A DNA stretch of 64,000 nt. Source: Hyalella azteca. Lineage: Eukaryota; Arthropoda; Malacostraca; Amphipoda; Hyalellidae. The notes beneath the pieces are model-generated. The model ran no database searches and had not been told where the DNA came from. It saw nothing but the letters and a program-made list of their open reading frames with translations. Positions 1 to 11,300 of this stretch are shown here, piece by piece. Made by a program: the position numbers and the translations under genes. The stretch lies in contig NW_025946076.1 in NCBI RefSeq assembly GCF_000764305.2, positions 1,877-65,876 of the forward strand, written 5' to 3'. Within the stretch, counting starts at the first letter, position 1. Each line of letters begins with the position of its first letter.

Positions 1-76
1 ATGAGATATCCTCCACATCATGAGATATCCTCCACATCATGAGATATCCTCCACATCATAAGATATCCTCCACATC
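1..76. repeat. 19 bp minisatellite, 4 units
   Basis: Four head-to-tail copies of ATGAGATATCCTCCACATC; the fourth has one change (ATAAG). The window starts inside the array, so its full length is unknown. Confidence 0.95.
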
Positions 77-2980
77 ATCGCGGCGCCGACGTTGTGCATC
101 ACTACTCATCCCTAAAGATGTCTTAATGCAGAGAAACATCCTCGAGTCTGATGTAAGGCTCCATTTCAGAGCATTACCCTTCATTGTAATCCAAATGCCG
201 CGCTTGATCAGACCCTGTCATTGATATGCGACTCGTTCCCCAGCTCATCTTTATGAAGGCTTTTAACGTGAATAATAAATCTTTTAAACGTGTTTGGTGT
301 TCGCGGGTCTGTCGGTCCCGGCCTCGACATCGTCGGTCATTTCCGCGGGATTTGGTACGCGGATTTTGAAAGAAGCTTGTGGACATGTCATGACACTGGG
401 CATAGTAATAGAGGTTTTGTAAAATTATTGTTACAGTTACTGCATTGCACTTTATATTGCAGTGAATTTTGTCATATTATTGACATTCATCAACGTAAGC
501 ATATATTTGCGCATTACAACTGAGAGGTAATAGAAGCGATATTTACAATTAATCTATTGTATAATAACCATTCATACTCGTAAAAAATATTTCCTATCTT
601 TAATGTTGAATTTAATTAAACAAATTAAATTAACCTTATCTGGTTAACGAAATGATTTCAGAATATACAATATCATTATATCAATGAATTAATGTATAAC
701 TCTTAACGTAATATTTAAAGGTATCTTTACCCTGGGCTTGGAAATAGCTTAATATGAATTATTCGCAAGGAGCGAGGATCACGCGAGCGTAAAAACAGTA
801 ACTCCTGAATGTATCATTACAGTCCTAATGAAATGGACTGAAGGTCTTGATTAAAACAGAGTAGAAAAACCCGTTCTTATGGACTTATAATGGGGAAAGC
901 TAAATGCAGATAATACGTTTACGTTTTTAGTTGTATTTAAGAATGACAATTTGAGATTATATTAAATAAAAGCGAAACATAGAAATCACGTCGCAGTAAC
1001 AATTTTTCCTGATGTTCATATAACACAAAAAAAACGCTCAAAAGTTAATAAGAAAGCAGGGACCTGGTTAGCTTAAATAATCTATATATAGGAATAAGAA
1101 TATAATAAATATTACTATTAATAATAAAAAATAAAAAGCCGCGGCAGAGTGCATCATGTAAATTAATTGAAGAGAAGCATTACTGAACATGTATGTCATT
1201 CCTGCACTTCTCGCCAACTGTTGACGATGAAAATAATAAGAGGAAGGAATAAAGAGCATGAAAAAAGAAGCATAACATTTCCATAAAATTTGCGTCGCCA
1301 TCGCAGTCCAGTTGTTAGGCTGAGCGTTACAGTTTCTTATCGCCACAATTTCAGATCTTGGAAACTTGGAGCAGTGAAAATTCATAGGACAACTTGGGAA
1401 CAAACTTTGGCTTGACTCATTGCAAGCAGCTGCAAAACTTGACACCTGTTTGTTCCTGTTGACAGAAGTCGGTCCAGTCTTGCGCTCTTAGATTGGTATT
1501 TTGTGAACAATTTGTGTAGTTACGCTTTGAAATTGTTGTGTAATTAACTAGCGTAAGTAATGGCTTGTGTTCAGTACGAGGTTGTCTGGTGAAATTTCAG
1601 CATGAGTATTTTTATTTTAGCAGATAATTGGAAATTGTTGAGGTGCTTGATGTCATGAACTATAATTGGAAACTCACACAACATCACATCAAATATATTA
1701 CGCAAATACTTGGGCTTCGAGAATATTTCTTATATTTTTTACGAACTTCAATACATGAAATAGCACACAAGACTAATTTCAAGCTTCAAACTCATCAGCG
1801 TTAAAAATAGGTGGATGCAGTCTTTCCTGTTTACGTGTTACGCTCTCCCTGCATTATAATCATGAAATTGGTCATGCAATTTGTTCTGTTGTTTCCGAGA
1901 CGTTGAATGCAGCGTGCGTCGGATAACATCCATCACATGGCGTGACATAACGCCATAAGCTGCTTCATTTGAGGCCAATTTCCCTATGTTATTGGCGCCC
2001 AATCACTTGACATTGACTGATTCGCTAGTCATTGCGGCAAAATTCAAAATTGCTTGATCCGTTCCTAGAAAGATTTATTGAAGCGTATGTATCGCATTCA
2101 ATAGTTTATCTGTTTCCAGTGTTAAGTTTTTGGTTTCGTTCTCTGTAGGTAAATCCCGCTTTAGTAAAAAATACATTTCTTTGGTCAAAAAGCAAACTTG
2201 CTTATTGGGCATGTTCTATTATTTCTGATCACATTTTTAAACACATGCGTTCATATAAGGAGATTCTTCACCCTAACTGCCGACAATCGGCATCGTAAAA
2301 CAGGAACAGCCACCGTGGAAACGAAATCTATCTTGTTTGAAAACCGCTCCCGATTAGATATTAATACTCCATTTAATTTAATCAAACACTGTTTATTTAT
2401 TTATTTATTTATAGTTAGTTCAAACAAACCGTCACTGAGACTTGCAGGCCATCGACCTAACGTTATATTTATTATTTAATTTTTAAAATATTTTTGACAT
2501 TTTAATAATGTTCATCAGAAGTCAAAATCATTATTGTTTGTACTTCTAGAGAGGTTTGAAGCGAGAATATTTGAGAAGCTTATTTGTTAATGAATACCGA
2601 CAGAAATAGTTCCGACACACAATTTCAATTAATAATAAGAACATCACCTCATTGAAGAAAATTGAATCTATTTCCACATCCACCTTCGTTTACCTTTACT
2701 TAAAAATTAAGTATTAAATAAATTCGCACACAAACTGGAAAGATACTATCAAAGAATCATTCCATGCTAAGTTAGTCGAACATCTAACACATTGGAAGTG
2801 CATTATGAACTTGCAGTATCAGCCAGACTTAATATACAGCATAGCTCAGAAATACCTTCGCATATACTAGCAAAAATACGCAGAGTTTTGGCAGACTTGT
2901 TAATTAAGTATTTTATGCAAGCCATACAGGCGCGGTGCTGGAGCATTAGACGCGCAACGAGCCCTATCTGGCAGCGCCAC
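77..2980. other. No gene recognised
   Basis: AT-rich sequence without a domain I recognise. The longest open stretch is 125 codons on the minus strand (1,068-1,445), low-complexity and hydrophobic near its end, with no recognisable motif. It could be chance. The 5' exons of the Ig gene at 8,234 onward could lie here or outside the window; I could not identify them. Confidence 0.6.
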
Positions 2981-3260
2981 GGCAAATGAAGCCTGGCTTC
3001 AAACTCTTACTGGCAAATGAAGCCCGGCTTCAAACTCTTACTGGCAAATGAAGCCTCGTTTCCTACTTTTACCAGCGAATGAAGCTGCGCTTCAAACTCT
3101 TACCGGCAAATGAAACCTCGCTTCAAATTCTAACCGGCATATGGAGCCTCGTTTCGAACTCTTACCGGCAAATGAAGCTTCGCTTCAAACTCTAACCGAA
3201 AAATGAAGCTTCGCTTCAGACTCTTCCCAGCAAATGAAGTCTCGCTTCGAACTCTTACCG
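2981..3260. repeat. 31 bp minisatellite, about 9 units
   Basis: Units begin GGCAAATGAAGCCTCGCTTC and continue AAACTCTTACC. The copies are diverged by point changes but keep the 31 bp period, so this is an old array. Confidence 0.93.
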
Positions 3261-3666
3261 GTTAATTCTAAAATATTTTCTTCATATTCTAATCGTCCTA
3301 ATAAATTCATGAATGAATTGGGAGGATTGCTGCAGCCGAGCCCAACTACCCTTAATTTCCCGGAGACTTGAATTTGCACCGAAATATTTATTATGGTACA
3401 ATTTTTTATTTTAATTTAAATTAAATAATACATGTAAATTTCTGTTAACAAATTTATGACATACCAAACGTTCTCCGTGAACAGGCCAACAAAATAATAA
3501 ATTGAAGGCCTGAAGAATTATCTGTTATACGGTTATCACTGCACAGAAAATTTCTATTGTTCTAGTAGGAAAGAAAAACTCTATGGAAGTTTTTTTCTGA
3601 TACTAAATTGAGTTAGATGAGAAGAATATAGTGAACCACAAAAAAATTCTGACCGTGACCTCAGAG
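3261..3666. other. No gene recognised
   Basis: AT-rich spacer between two tandem arrays. I see no coding or structural signal. Confidence 0.6.
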
Positions 3667-3758
3667 ATTCAAAAGTGACCGGTGCCGGGGACATTGAAGC
3701 ATTCAAAAGTGACCAGTGCTGGAGACATTGAAGCATTCAAAAGTGACCAGTGCTGGGG
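3667..3758. repeat. 34 bp minisatellite, 2.7 units, cut by adapter
   Basis: Units start ATTCAAAAGTGACC; two full copies and a 24 bp partial. The array stops exactly where adapter sequence starts at 3,759, so its true 3' end is not represented here. Confidence 0.92.
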
Positions 3759-3796
3759 CTGTCTCTTATACACATCTAGATGTGTATAAGAGACAG
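3759..3796. other. Nextera mate-pair junction adapter (artefact)
   Basis: CTGTCTCTTATACACATCT is followed immediately by its exact reverse complement, AGATGTGTATAAGAGACAG. This 38 bp palindrome is the Nextera mate-pair junction adapter (two Tn5 mosaic ends). An N follows at 3,797. This is library DNA, not genome. Translated, it gives the well-known artefact peptide SYTHLDVYKRQ. Confidence 0.98.
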
Positions 3797-3797
3797 N
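3797..3797. other. Single-N assembly gap
   Basis: One N directly after the adapter. The sequence on the two sides may not be contiguous in the genome. Confidence 0.95.
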
Positions 3798-3845
3798 GCG
3801 AAATGTCCACAAAGTCTCACTCATTTCTCTGAGTGATAAGGTCCG
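3798..3845 (-). repeat. Fragment of ACACTCAG-type inverted-repeat element
   Basis: Read on the minus strand, this resembles the left end of the element at 8,453: an ACTCAG..GAAATGAGTGA end followed by a GACTTTGT-like stretch. It is a partial copy truncated by the gap. Confidence 0.6.
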
Positions 3846-5787
3846 AAAAGTTCCCATTGCCGGCCGTGGCTGCGATAAACCTCAACAAAGGAGGCTCATC
3901 CGCGCCTTTAAACGGCAGTGAAAAATACTCCGGATGCGGACTGGAGCGGCCGGTCATAGCTGCTGAAATTTGCTGGCACATATTTTGGCTGAATTATTGG
4001 CTGCTGGAAATGAACTCGCCGACTGCAGACTTCCTCTATAAAACTGGGAACTGATTTTAAAAATAGAGAGAATCGCAATCGAAAATTAACAGGTATTCAA
4101 ACGGGCTGTAATATTGATACATATTGTGCTTGAAACATTGATATTAGTTATTTAAATTCAGCAAGTAAAAAGTATCACAGTACACATTATCCTTCTTCAA
4201 ATCAATGTGGAAATCAACACATGGAATCAGAGCTTGAAGCTACCATTCAAGTAATCGAAATAAATATATAAGCACTTACGAGTTTATCAGACGTATTACG
4301 AAGGTAATAATTTGAAGCGAAACGCAAAATTACTTATCTTCCTATGAAGTTACTTGTAATAGCTTTCCATTAGTTGGAATTAAGAGTTTCGACCGTCTTC
4401 ACATTACCTAAACATACTTACGCATTTTTGGCAGTGCGTGCAGAATTACTTTCTCCTGAAATACTGCGCTCGCATTAACTATTAATTTAAAGAGGCACGA
4501 GAACGGGCCCATGGGTACTCCGATCTTAATGGGTCTAATATTAGATTAACATTCGATCAGGGCGATGTGAGGTTACCTATTAGTGACACGAGATAGAATT
4601 AAGCTCAATTTGTGACATAAGATAGAACTAAGTGGTAAAGTTCCTTATGTTCTATAATGGTGAAGCTTGACCAAGATAATCGAGCGATTAATTTTGTGAT
4701 AGAGTCTCAGCAGGTCGGGAAGACGATCGAGCAACGCGGTGATCTTTTTAAATGTGTACTTATGTAAATGCAGCAAATTAACTGAATAATGCATTAAACA
4801 TTTCGCGTGGCATAGTTTGTGAAAAGGTATTTCGATCACTACCAATTTTTGAATACTAGTCTTGAGAGATTCGTAAAATATTTTTAATTTTCACGATTTT
4901 TCAGCAGAATTTTTGATTGATAATAGAAAAATTAAAGAAAATAGGCATATACGCGGGCTTTCAATTTATAACCAAATAATCATCGAAGTCGAACAATACC
5001 GATTATTTTATTTCTTACCACAGCTTTAGCTGCAAATAATTTCAGCAAGTTGCTGTGAATTGTGCGACGCTAGCCTTTTCTATAATTATAAATGAGAAAT
5101 ACTACATTTTTTCGGCAGCAACCAATTCTACGAACAACCGATTCTGACAATTTTTCATCGCAGCCGTCATCGTTTTTGCTATCGCGAATTTTATCTAAAA
5201 TTTCTACTTTTATCTGAGTCCAGTATTTCCCTCGCGTCGAAGCGAGGGCAAAGCGCGCCTTTATAATCGCGCTCCTCAAAGACGTAATTTATTCTCAGGC
5301 AAACTTTCATTGTCTCGCCTGCCGAACTTGAGTGCCTCATTTTCTGCCGCATTAAATGATAAGCGCCGCTGCCGCTGTCGGTCGGCACTATTGGAACCGG
5401 CATCACTACCGGGCTTGGAATGATTAAAAGCTTGGTTTACTCGAAGTCTGAAACACGTACACTCCGGAATTTTTATCAATTTTCATTTATAATTGTTGCA
5501 AATGTGTATACGCAGAGAGTCAGTGGTTACTTTGATGTGTGAAGCATGCTGATTTTCATGGACATTAGGGCGAAAATGAGTCGGCAGGAGGGATGTTGGA
5601 AGCAGAGGTGTTTGCATGTCGGTGATGTTGAGCCAATTGGGCATGAAGTGTGATCGAGTACAGGTCAACAATTAAGCAGGTTAATGGACTGTGTTTGAGA
5701 CGTTTTGATCCTCTCAGCTCCTAGTCATGCATCCCTTTGAGACGCTGCTGTTGGGCATCAGGTTGTTCATGCATTGGGACGTCAAGC
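3846..5787. other. No gene recognised
   Basis: Two GC-richer islands (about 3,850-4,050 and 5,090-5,410) stand out from the AT-rich background. They have only short open frames (about 70 codons, overlapping on the minus strand in the second island) and no recognisable domain. They could be conserved non-coding DNA or decayed elements. Confidence 0.5.
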
Positions 5788-6025
5788 GTTTTAATGCAAT
5801 GTGGTGGCAAGCGTGTTGATGCACTGTGGTGACAAGCGTGTTGATGCACTGTGGTGACAAGCGTCTTGATGCACTGTGGTGACAACAGTCTTGATGCACT
5901 GTGGTGACAAGGGTCTTGATGCACTGTGATGACAACCGTCTTGATGCACTGTGGTGACAACCGTCTTGATGTACAGTGGTGAGAAGCGTCTCAATTGATG
6001 CAGTGGTGTGTCAAGCGTTTTTATA
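5788..6025. repeat. 25 bp minisatellite
   Basis: Units of the form CTTGATGCACTGTGGTGACA followed by AGCGT. It is regular from about 5,788 to 5,992, then degenerates. Because 25 is not a multiple of three, the repeated open frames on the minus strand (for example CHHSASR runs) are cyclic by-products, not a protein. Confidence 0.93.
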
Positions 6026-7014
6026 CACTGCATGAGGGGGACAAATGTATTAAAGAGGTTAAGGTGTGGCATGTGTGGCAAGCTTCTTGATGCAGTGGTG
6101 TGGCGCGTGATCCTGAATATTGTGACAAAAGAAAGTGGTTACATCCATAGGGGAAAAAATTTTTGTCAAGCATCTTCCAATATTTGAAAATAGTGTTTAT
6201 ATTGTTATATTAAGTTTTTTCCCTTTATTGTTTAAGGGAATAAAAATATGGGATGAAATTCATTGGGGAATTTGATGGAATGGTGCGGATATCGTACGTT
6301 TATAGATAATTGCTACTTGCTTCTTGCATAAGGTAGGAGATTTGTAGGGTGATTATAAATTAAAAGCAGGATATCAAAACTCTTCCTCAAGCTAAATTTA
6401 CATTTGGCTGAATGACCGCAAAAATTCAACGTCGTAACCGCCATAAACACTTCTGGAGCAACATCAAAGCAAACGTAGAAACGCTGCTGAAGGAAGCGAA
6501 AATATTTTAAAAGTGTTTTGGATGGATAAGTTAGAATAAAGTCGGCATCATTAGTCGGAATCAACTGACGGTTAGTTTTATGTAAATTTCATTCCGTAAC
6601 ACGAGTTCTTAATATAAAAACATTAGAGGTTATTGAAAGAAAACAAAGGCCAATGCAGTTGACCTGGATTGGACTCCGGTGACAATAGATTAAATCGCTC
6701 TAAACATTCTTGAATATGTATTAAAAACTTCATTTGAAAGCTTTGGATATCTCCATTCAAGTCAAGTACAACTCAATTTTAAAATCGGTTCTAATAAGTA
6801 TGAGTTTCTGAAAAATTTGGCCAAATAATCTAATATCTCACGTGTGCCTCAGTAATTTTGTCTATGAAATCGCAGTCTGTTCATCAGTATCCATTTGTTC
6901 ACGATAAGATTTTATAAAACGTTTAATAATAATCAAGAACCCTGCACACATCAGACATCTGACGTCGTATCAACATTGAAGTAAAAAAATTATTTTGTTA
7001 AATAAACGTTGTTT
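6026..7014. other. No gene recognised
   Basis: AT-rich unique sequence. I see no coding motif or RNA gene. Confidence 0.6.
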
Positions 7015-7149
7015 TAATTTAATTTAACATTTTATTTAACGTTGGTTTAACATCCTTTGTATCCTTTGTATCCTTTGTAACATAGTTTGATCTTGTATAA
7101 GCCATTAATTTAATTTAACATTTAATTTAACGTTGTTTTAACCTCCTTT
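7015..7149. repeat. Direct duplication of about 44 bp with short satellite between
   Basis: AATTTAATTTAACATTT..ATTTAACGTTG..TTTAAC..CCTTTG occurs at about 7,015-7,058 and again at 7,105-7,149. The spacer contains three copies of the 9-mer ATCCTTTGT. Confidence 0.85.
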
Positions 7150-8233
7150 GCCTAGCGGGTCAGTAAAATATTCCGGCACTAAACACCGGAGCAAATGTTT
7201 TCCGCTGCTGTCGCCGGTTCTCTCATGGAGCTCTACGGCGTCGCGAATATGGCCTCGTTTGCGATCGTCAGAATTTGAGAAATTCAAAAATCTGCGAGTT
7301 GTAATAGCACGATCACCCAAATCTCTTGGATTTTGCAGCCTCCGCTCTGCGCCTGAACTAATCTCAAGTTGCAAATCGGAGCGGGTTTATGAGATTTTCC
7401 ATTTTAAAGCAGATTTTACGATAGCTGAAAACCTGGACTCCCTCTAGGTGGATTTTTGGAATTCGCTCGCAGGTGCAATTGAGTTACCGAAACTTTGACG
7501 CTGGTCTTTAGTCGAGGCAACTAAGCATTAAAATAAATAAGTGAATTTCTTATGAAATCCTATTAACTGAACAATTTAATTTACTCCAGGTGTCATCACA
7601 CCTTCAAAACCGCTGATGCAATTTACGCGTTAATTCAAGCGAAAGCAGTCAAGGGATGAGGGGATGAAAAAATATTTTAAGTAAATTGCGTACAGAACCC
7701 TTATAAAATGAAGGTCATTAAACGCATTAAGAATATTATTATTCAAAGGTAACAAGTTGCTAAAATATATCTTACGTATTTATTTAATTTGCCTGTGTTT
7801 CTTTACTTTCAGACAATTCACCCTGTGCTCATGAATAGATTTTCGTAGAACCTTCTGACTCATAAACTTAAATGAAGTAAAATAATAATATTTATTATTA
7901 CGATTAAAATAACCATATATTGTTGCAAAAAAAAAAACAAATATATATATATATCCGGAAATAATGAACTATTCAATGAGTAACTATAAATAATGTGATC
8001 TGGAAAAAAATATGTCTAATTCACTTGTGCATGTAGAAGTAACTACATAATTATACTAAATAATATGTTATTTTCAAAGTTGATTGAGTTTTCAACAGAC
8101 CATTGCCAAATATTTCTAAATTTATATGGCACAAAATTTTACCCTATTCAAGAATTCCATAGAAATTTACAAGCCAAAATATAATATTCATTTCATATTT
8201 TTTATATAAATATTTTTATATTCCACGTGGCAG
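7150..8233. other. No gene recognised; GC-richer island near 7,150-7,450
   Basis: An island at about 7,150-7,450 is open on both strands (99 codons plus, 78 codons minus), but neither product has a motif I recognise and neither looks like an Ig exon. The rest is very AT-rich and ends at the splice acceptor of the first recognisable Ig exon. Confidence 0.5.
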
Positions 8234-8398
8234 GCTCAATAGAGCTGGTACCGAGCAGCGAGTCCCAAGACGTGTCGTCGGGTTCGAACATCGTCGTGAC
8301 GTGCAAACTGAGCGGCAGAGGCTTCACCTCGCATCGGATATGGTGGACAGGTCCTAGTGACCAGCGAGTGCCCACCAGACTTAACAGGTTAGTGGCAG
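8234..8398 (+). CDS. Ig exon 1 (N-terminal half of an Ig domain)
   Basis: The acceptor is CACGTGGCAG at 8,233. The exon reads through SIELVPSSES, a B-strand Cys in NIVVTCKLSG and the C-strand Trp in HRIWWTG. Two donors are possible. GTTAGT at 8,388 has the better sequence but leaves two bases, which puts a stop into exon 2. GTTATG at 8,399 leaves one base and joins exon 2 in frame through an Asp codon, so I chose it. An intervening micro-exon is the alternative. Confidence 0.8.
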
Positions 8399-11300
8399 GT
8401 TATGTTACGCTGGAATAACACATAAATTGTTTATCAAGGCTTGGAAGTAGTCTTACACTCAGGGAAATGAGTGAAACTTTGTCCAAAAGGCGATGCACTT
8501 TTCGCCAGTGGATTAGTCATCCTGACCAAATTTCGGCGAGAAAAAAAAGAGCATATCAATGCAATGGCCGCTCTCAGCTCGAGCTGTGCTTAAGAATGTG
8601 TGTTTTTTTCGGACAATATGGCCGAATATTATGTTTGTTGTGGCATTATGGCCTTTTATCATTGGCCTTATGGCCAATTTGGCCTTATGGCCAATATGGC
8701 CTTGCTTTATCTGTGTAACCTTGAATATGACAAGGTAAGGAGGATTAATGGCAATTTAACGGGCTTCTTTGCCCAAATAGCTCGATGCACTTCTGACCCT
8801 ATAATGGGTCAACATGGCAGAGTTTGGCCAGGCAAAAAGGTATATCAGCGCTACATCATATCTCTGTTCTTGCTGTGAGTGAGAAAGTGTGTCCTTATTC
8901 GGGCAATATGGTCCTTTAATTTCTTGCGTGTGCGTTTAAAGATCATGACATAGCCTTACAAGATCAAGACTTACATGATCATGACATAATTAAATTTTAT
9001 ATTCTCAAAGTTTGATTGGCGTAATATATCAAGTAGAACTTACACGACACAATTTTTCATTCACTTTCCGGTACCTTCATTGGTACCATTGCATTCATAT
9101 CCTGGTACCTTCATTGGCGTAAAGTCGTGAAGTGAAAATAGGCCAATGTTTCGACCACTGATCAGTTACTCGCCGGATTAATCTGACAATTTTTGAAAAT
9201 TATTTGACATTTTACCATGAATAATTCTAATAGAACAATTCTTCATTTTTTCCAATGCACGCATGAAATGTTATTAGTAAAATCATTAGTGCAATGGCAA
9301 TGAAACAGTTAGTTTTGACTGAAAAAATACTGATTGAAAATACCCATGATTACTCCTCGATATTCCAGCCACAGCAGAATGAGTTTTGACTAGCAATGAA
9401 TTGAATGAATTGTGTTCATCTCCCTGATTCTTATCTATACGTACAGATTGGTTGAATGAATAAAAATATAGTGAAAATCAATTAAATGCAGTCGATAGAA
9501 TAAAGGCTGTATTAGAGCACGACACCGATATGTTGGATATATAGGAATAGAAATATGTAGGTTTGATTGAAGATCAGAGCATGTTTTTTATTAATTACCT
9601 TAAGTTTAAGCTCTGGTCTTCAATCAAACGTGCATAAAAGAAAAGCTTCTGCCGAACTACACCAATGAATAGAAATATATAGAGGAATGGGATATAGGAA
9701 TAGTAAAACAATATTTTCGCTTTATTTCAACCGTTTTTTTTCTATTTCACGCTGCCGATTTTTTAGCAACAAGAGGTAAGTGGTGTGAGTAGAATTTATA
9801 GTGGATAAAAAATTCTGTTATATACAAATTGGTTAGGTTACTACTGCTCCTTCTGATATGTATTTAAATTTCCTTTGTACAATTACAATTTTTATTTCAT
9901 TCTTATTCGAGGATCTCAAAATTTTTCGCGCCGTAATTTCTCAAAGAACTTTTTAGGCATAAATTTCCTAGCTATGCTTAAATAAATTATTTTTCTCTGT
10001 TAAAATTTATTTCTCGTTTCATGTCGAAATAAATTCGTGAATTATAAGGAAAAATTTGCTTTCGAACAAGAATTTACTTTTTCTCGTGGCATCATTAGCT
10101 CAATATCCCGACAATTTAGTGCTTTAAGTCCTACAACAATTCGGAAACAGATAATTGGTCCTACAAGAATTCAAACAACAAAAATGTGTCCTACAACAAT
10201 TCGCTCAAAAACTCCTTTTAAAGGTTTTTCAAGGCAAGTATAATTTTTTACTTAATATCGTGTTTCCGATTACTTGTTCAAAACTCAGACAGAAAAGGCA
10301 CTTGTCGCCACCGTCTGGAGGGAGGGTTACCGCAAGCTGATATTTCTGGTTCCAGTTTTAATTTCCGTTGCAAACTTTCATATTAAACCAAAATTCCTGG
10401 TAATTTTGTCGGAAGCAAACATTGAACGCAGAATAGACGTTCGGTTCTAGAACGTGGGTGGGAATAAAATTACGTTTGATTAAAACAATTCCTGAATCTT
10501 GAAAAGCAGAACAAGTGTTGAAATCAAGCGTTTTTAGCGCATTTTCTCATTTATGAAAAAAATGCACTATTATGCTCGCCATGTCCGTCCGTCCGTCTGT
10601 CTGTCCGTCCGTCTGTCCGTCCGTCCGTCCGTCCGTGACCTCAAGTTTTCGTAGTGAGGGAAGTCCGGCGTGGTGAGGGAAGTCCGTTGTAGTGAGGGAA
10701 GTCCGTTGTAGTGAAGGAAGTCCGGCGTCGTGAGGGAAGTCTATTGCTGTGAGTTGTGGTGAATAACGTCCGTTGTGGTGAGTGAAGTCTGTTGTGATGA
10801 ATGCACGCACACAGACTGCATATATTTTCTTTTTCTCCCAAATTACGCCTGCTCCGTAATTTGCTAGGCATTTTAAGACTGAACATATGCTCCTGCATAG
10901 CTTCGTCTGGACTTATTGCCTGGGCCGTAATTTGCTAGGCATTTTAAGACTGAACATATGCTCCTGCATAGCTTCGTCTAGTCTGTTTTTGTTACTGTTG
11001 AGGTAACTTTTTTAACCTCGAAACCCCGATGTTAGGGCCGTCATTCATTTTAATAATTCGCCAACCAAAAGTTCGCCTAAACGTTTCAATTCATGTTATT
11101 ATTATACGAGTATTTACGGAAATCCAAACTATCATTTTGGTATGGAATTGATGTATGGATGTCTGTAACTCGTGAACCAATATCGATTTTCTCTTGACCT
11201 CAGCGGATAAAATTTCATCCTTTAACTTATTTGAAAGACTACATATATAGCAATAGTAATAACTAAATATGTTATCCCGGATATATTTATCTTCGTGATA

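Noticed and set aside
1068..1445. Minus-strand 125-codon open frame
   Set aside because: No recognisable domain, low-complexity hydrophobic end in AT-rich sequence, and no supporting context; its length is possible by chance.
5790..5992. CRISPR-like array of repeated GATGCACTGTGGTGACAA
   Set aside because: The gaps between repeats are only a few bases and nearly the same each time; it is a 25 bp tandem repeat.
7148..7447. GC-richer open island as the 5' exon of the adhesion gene
   Set aside because: No Ig Cys/Trp pattern or signal peptide, and both strands are open.
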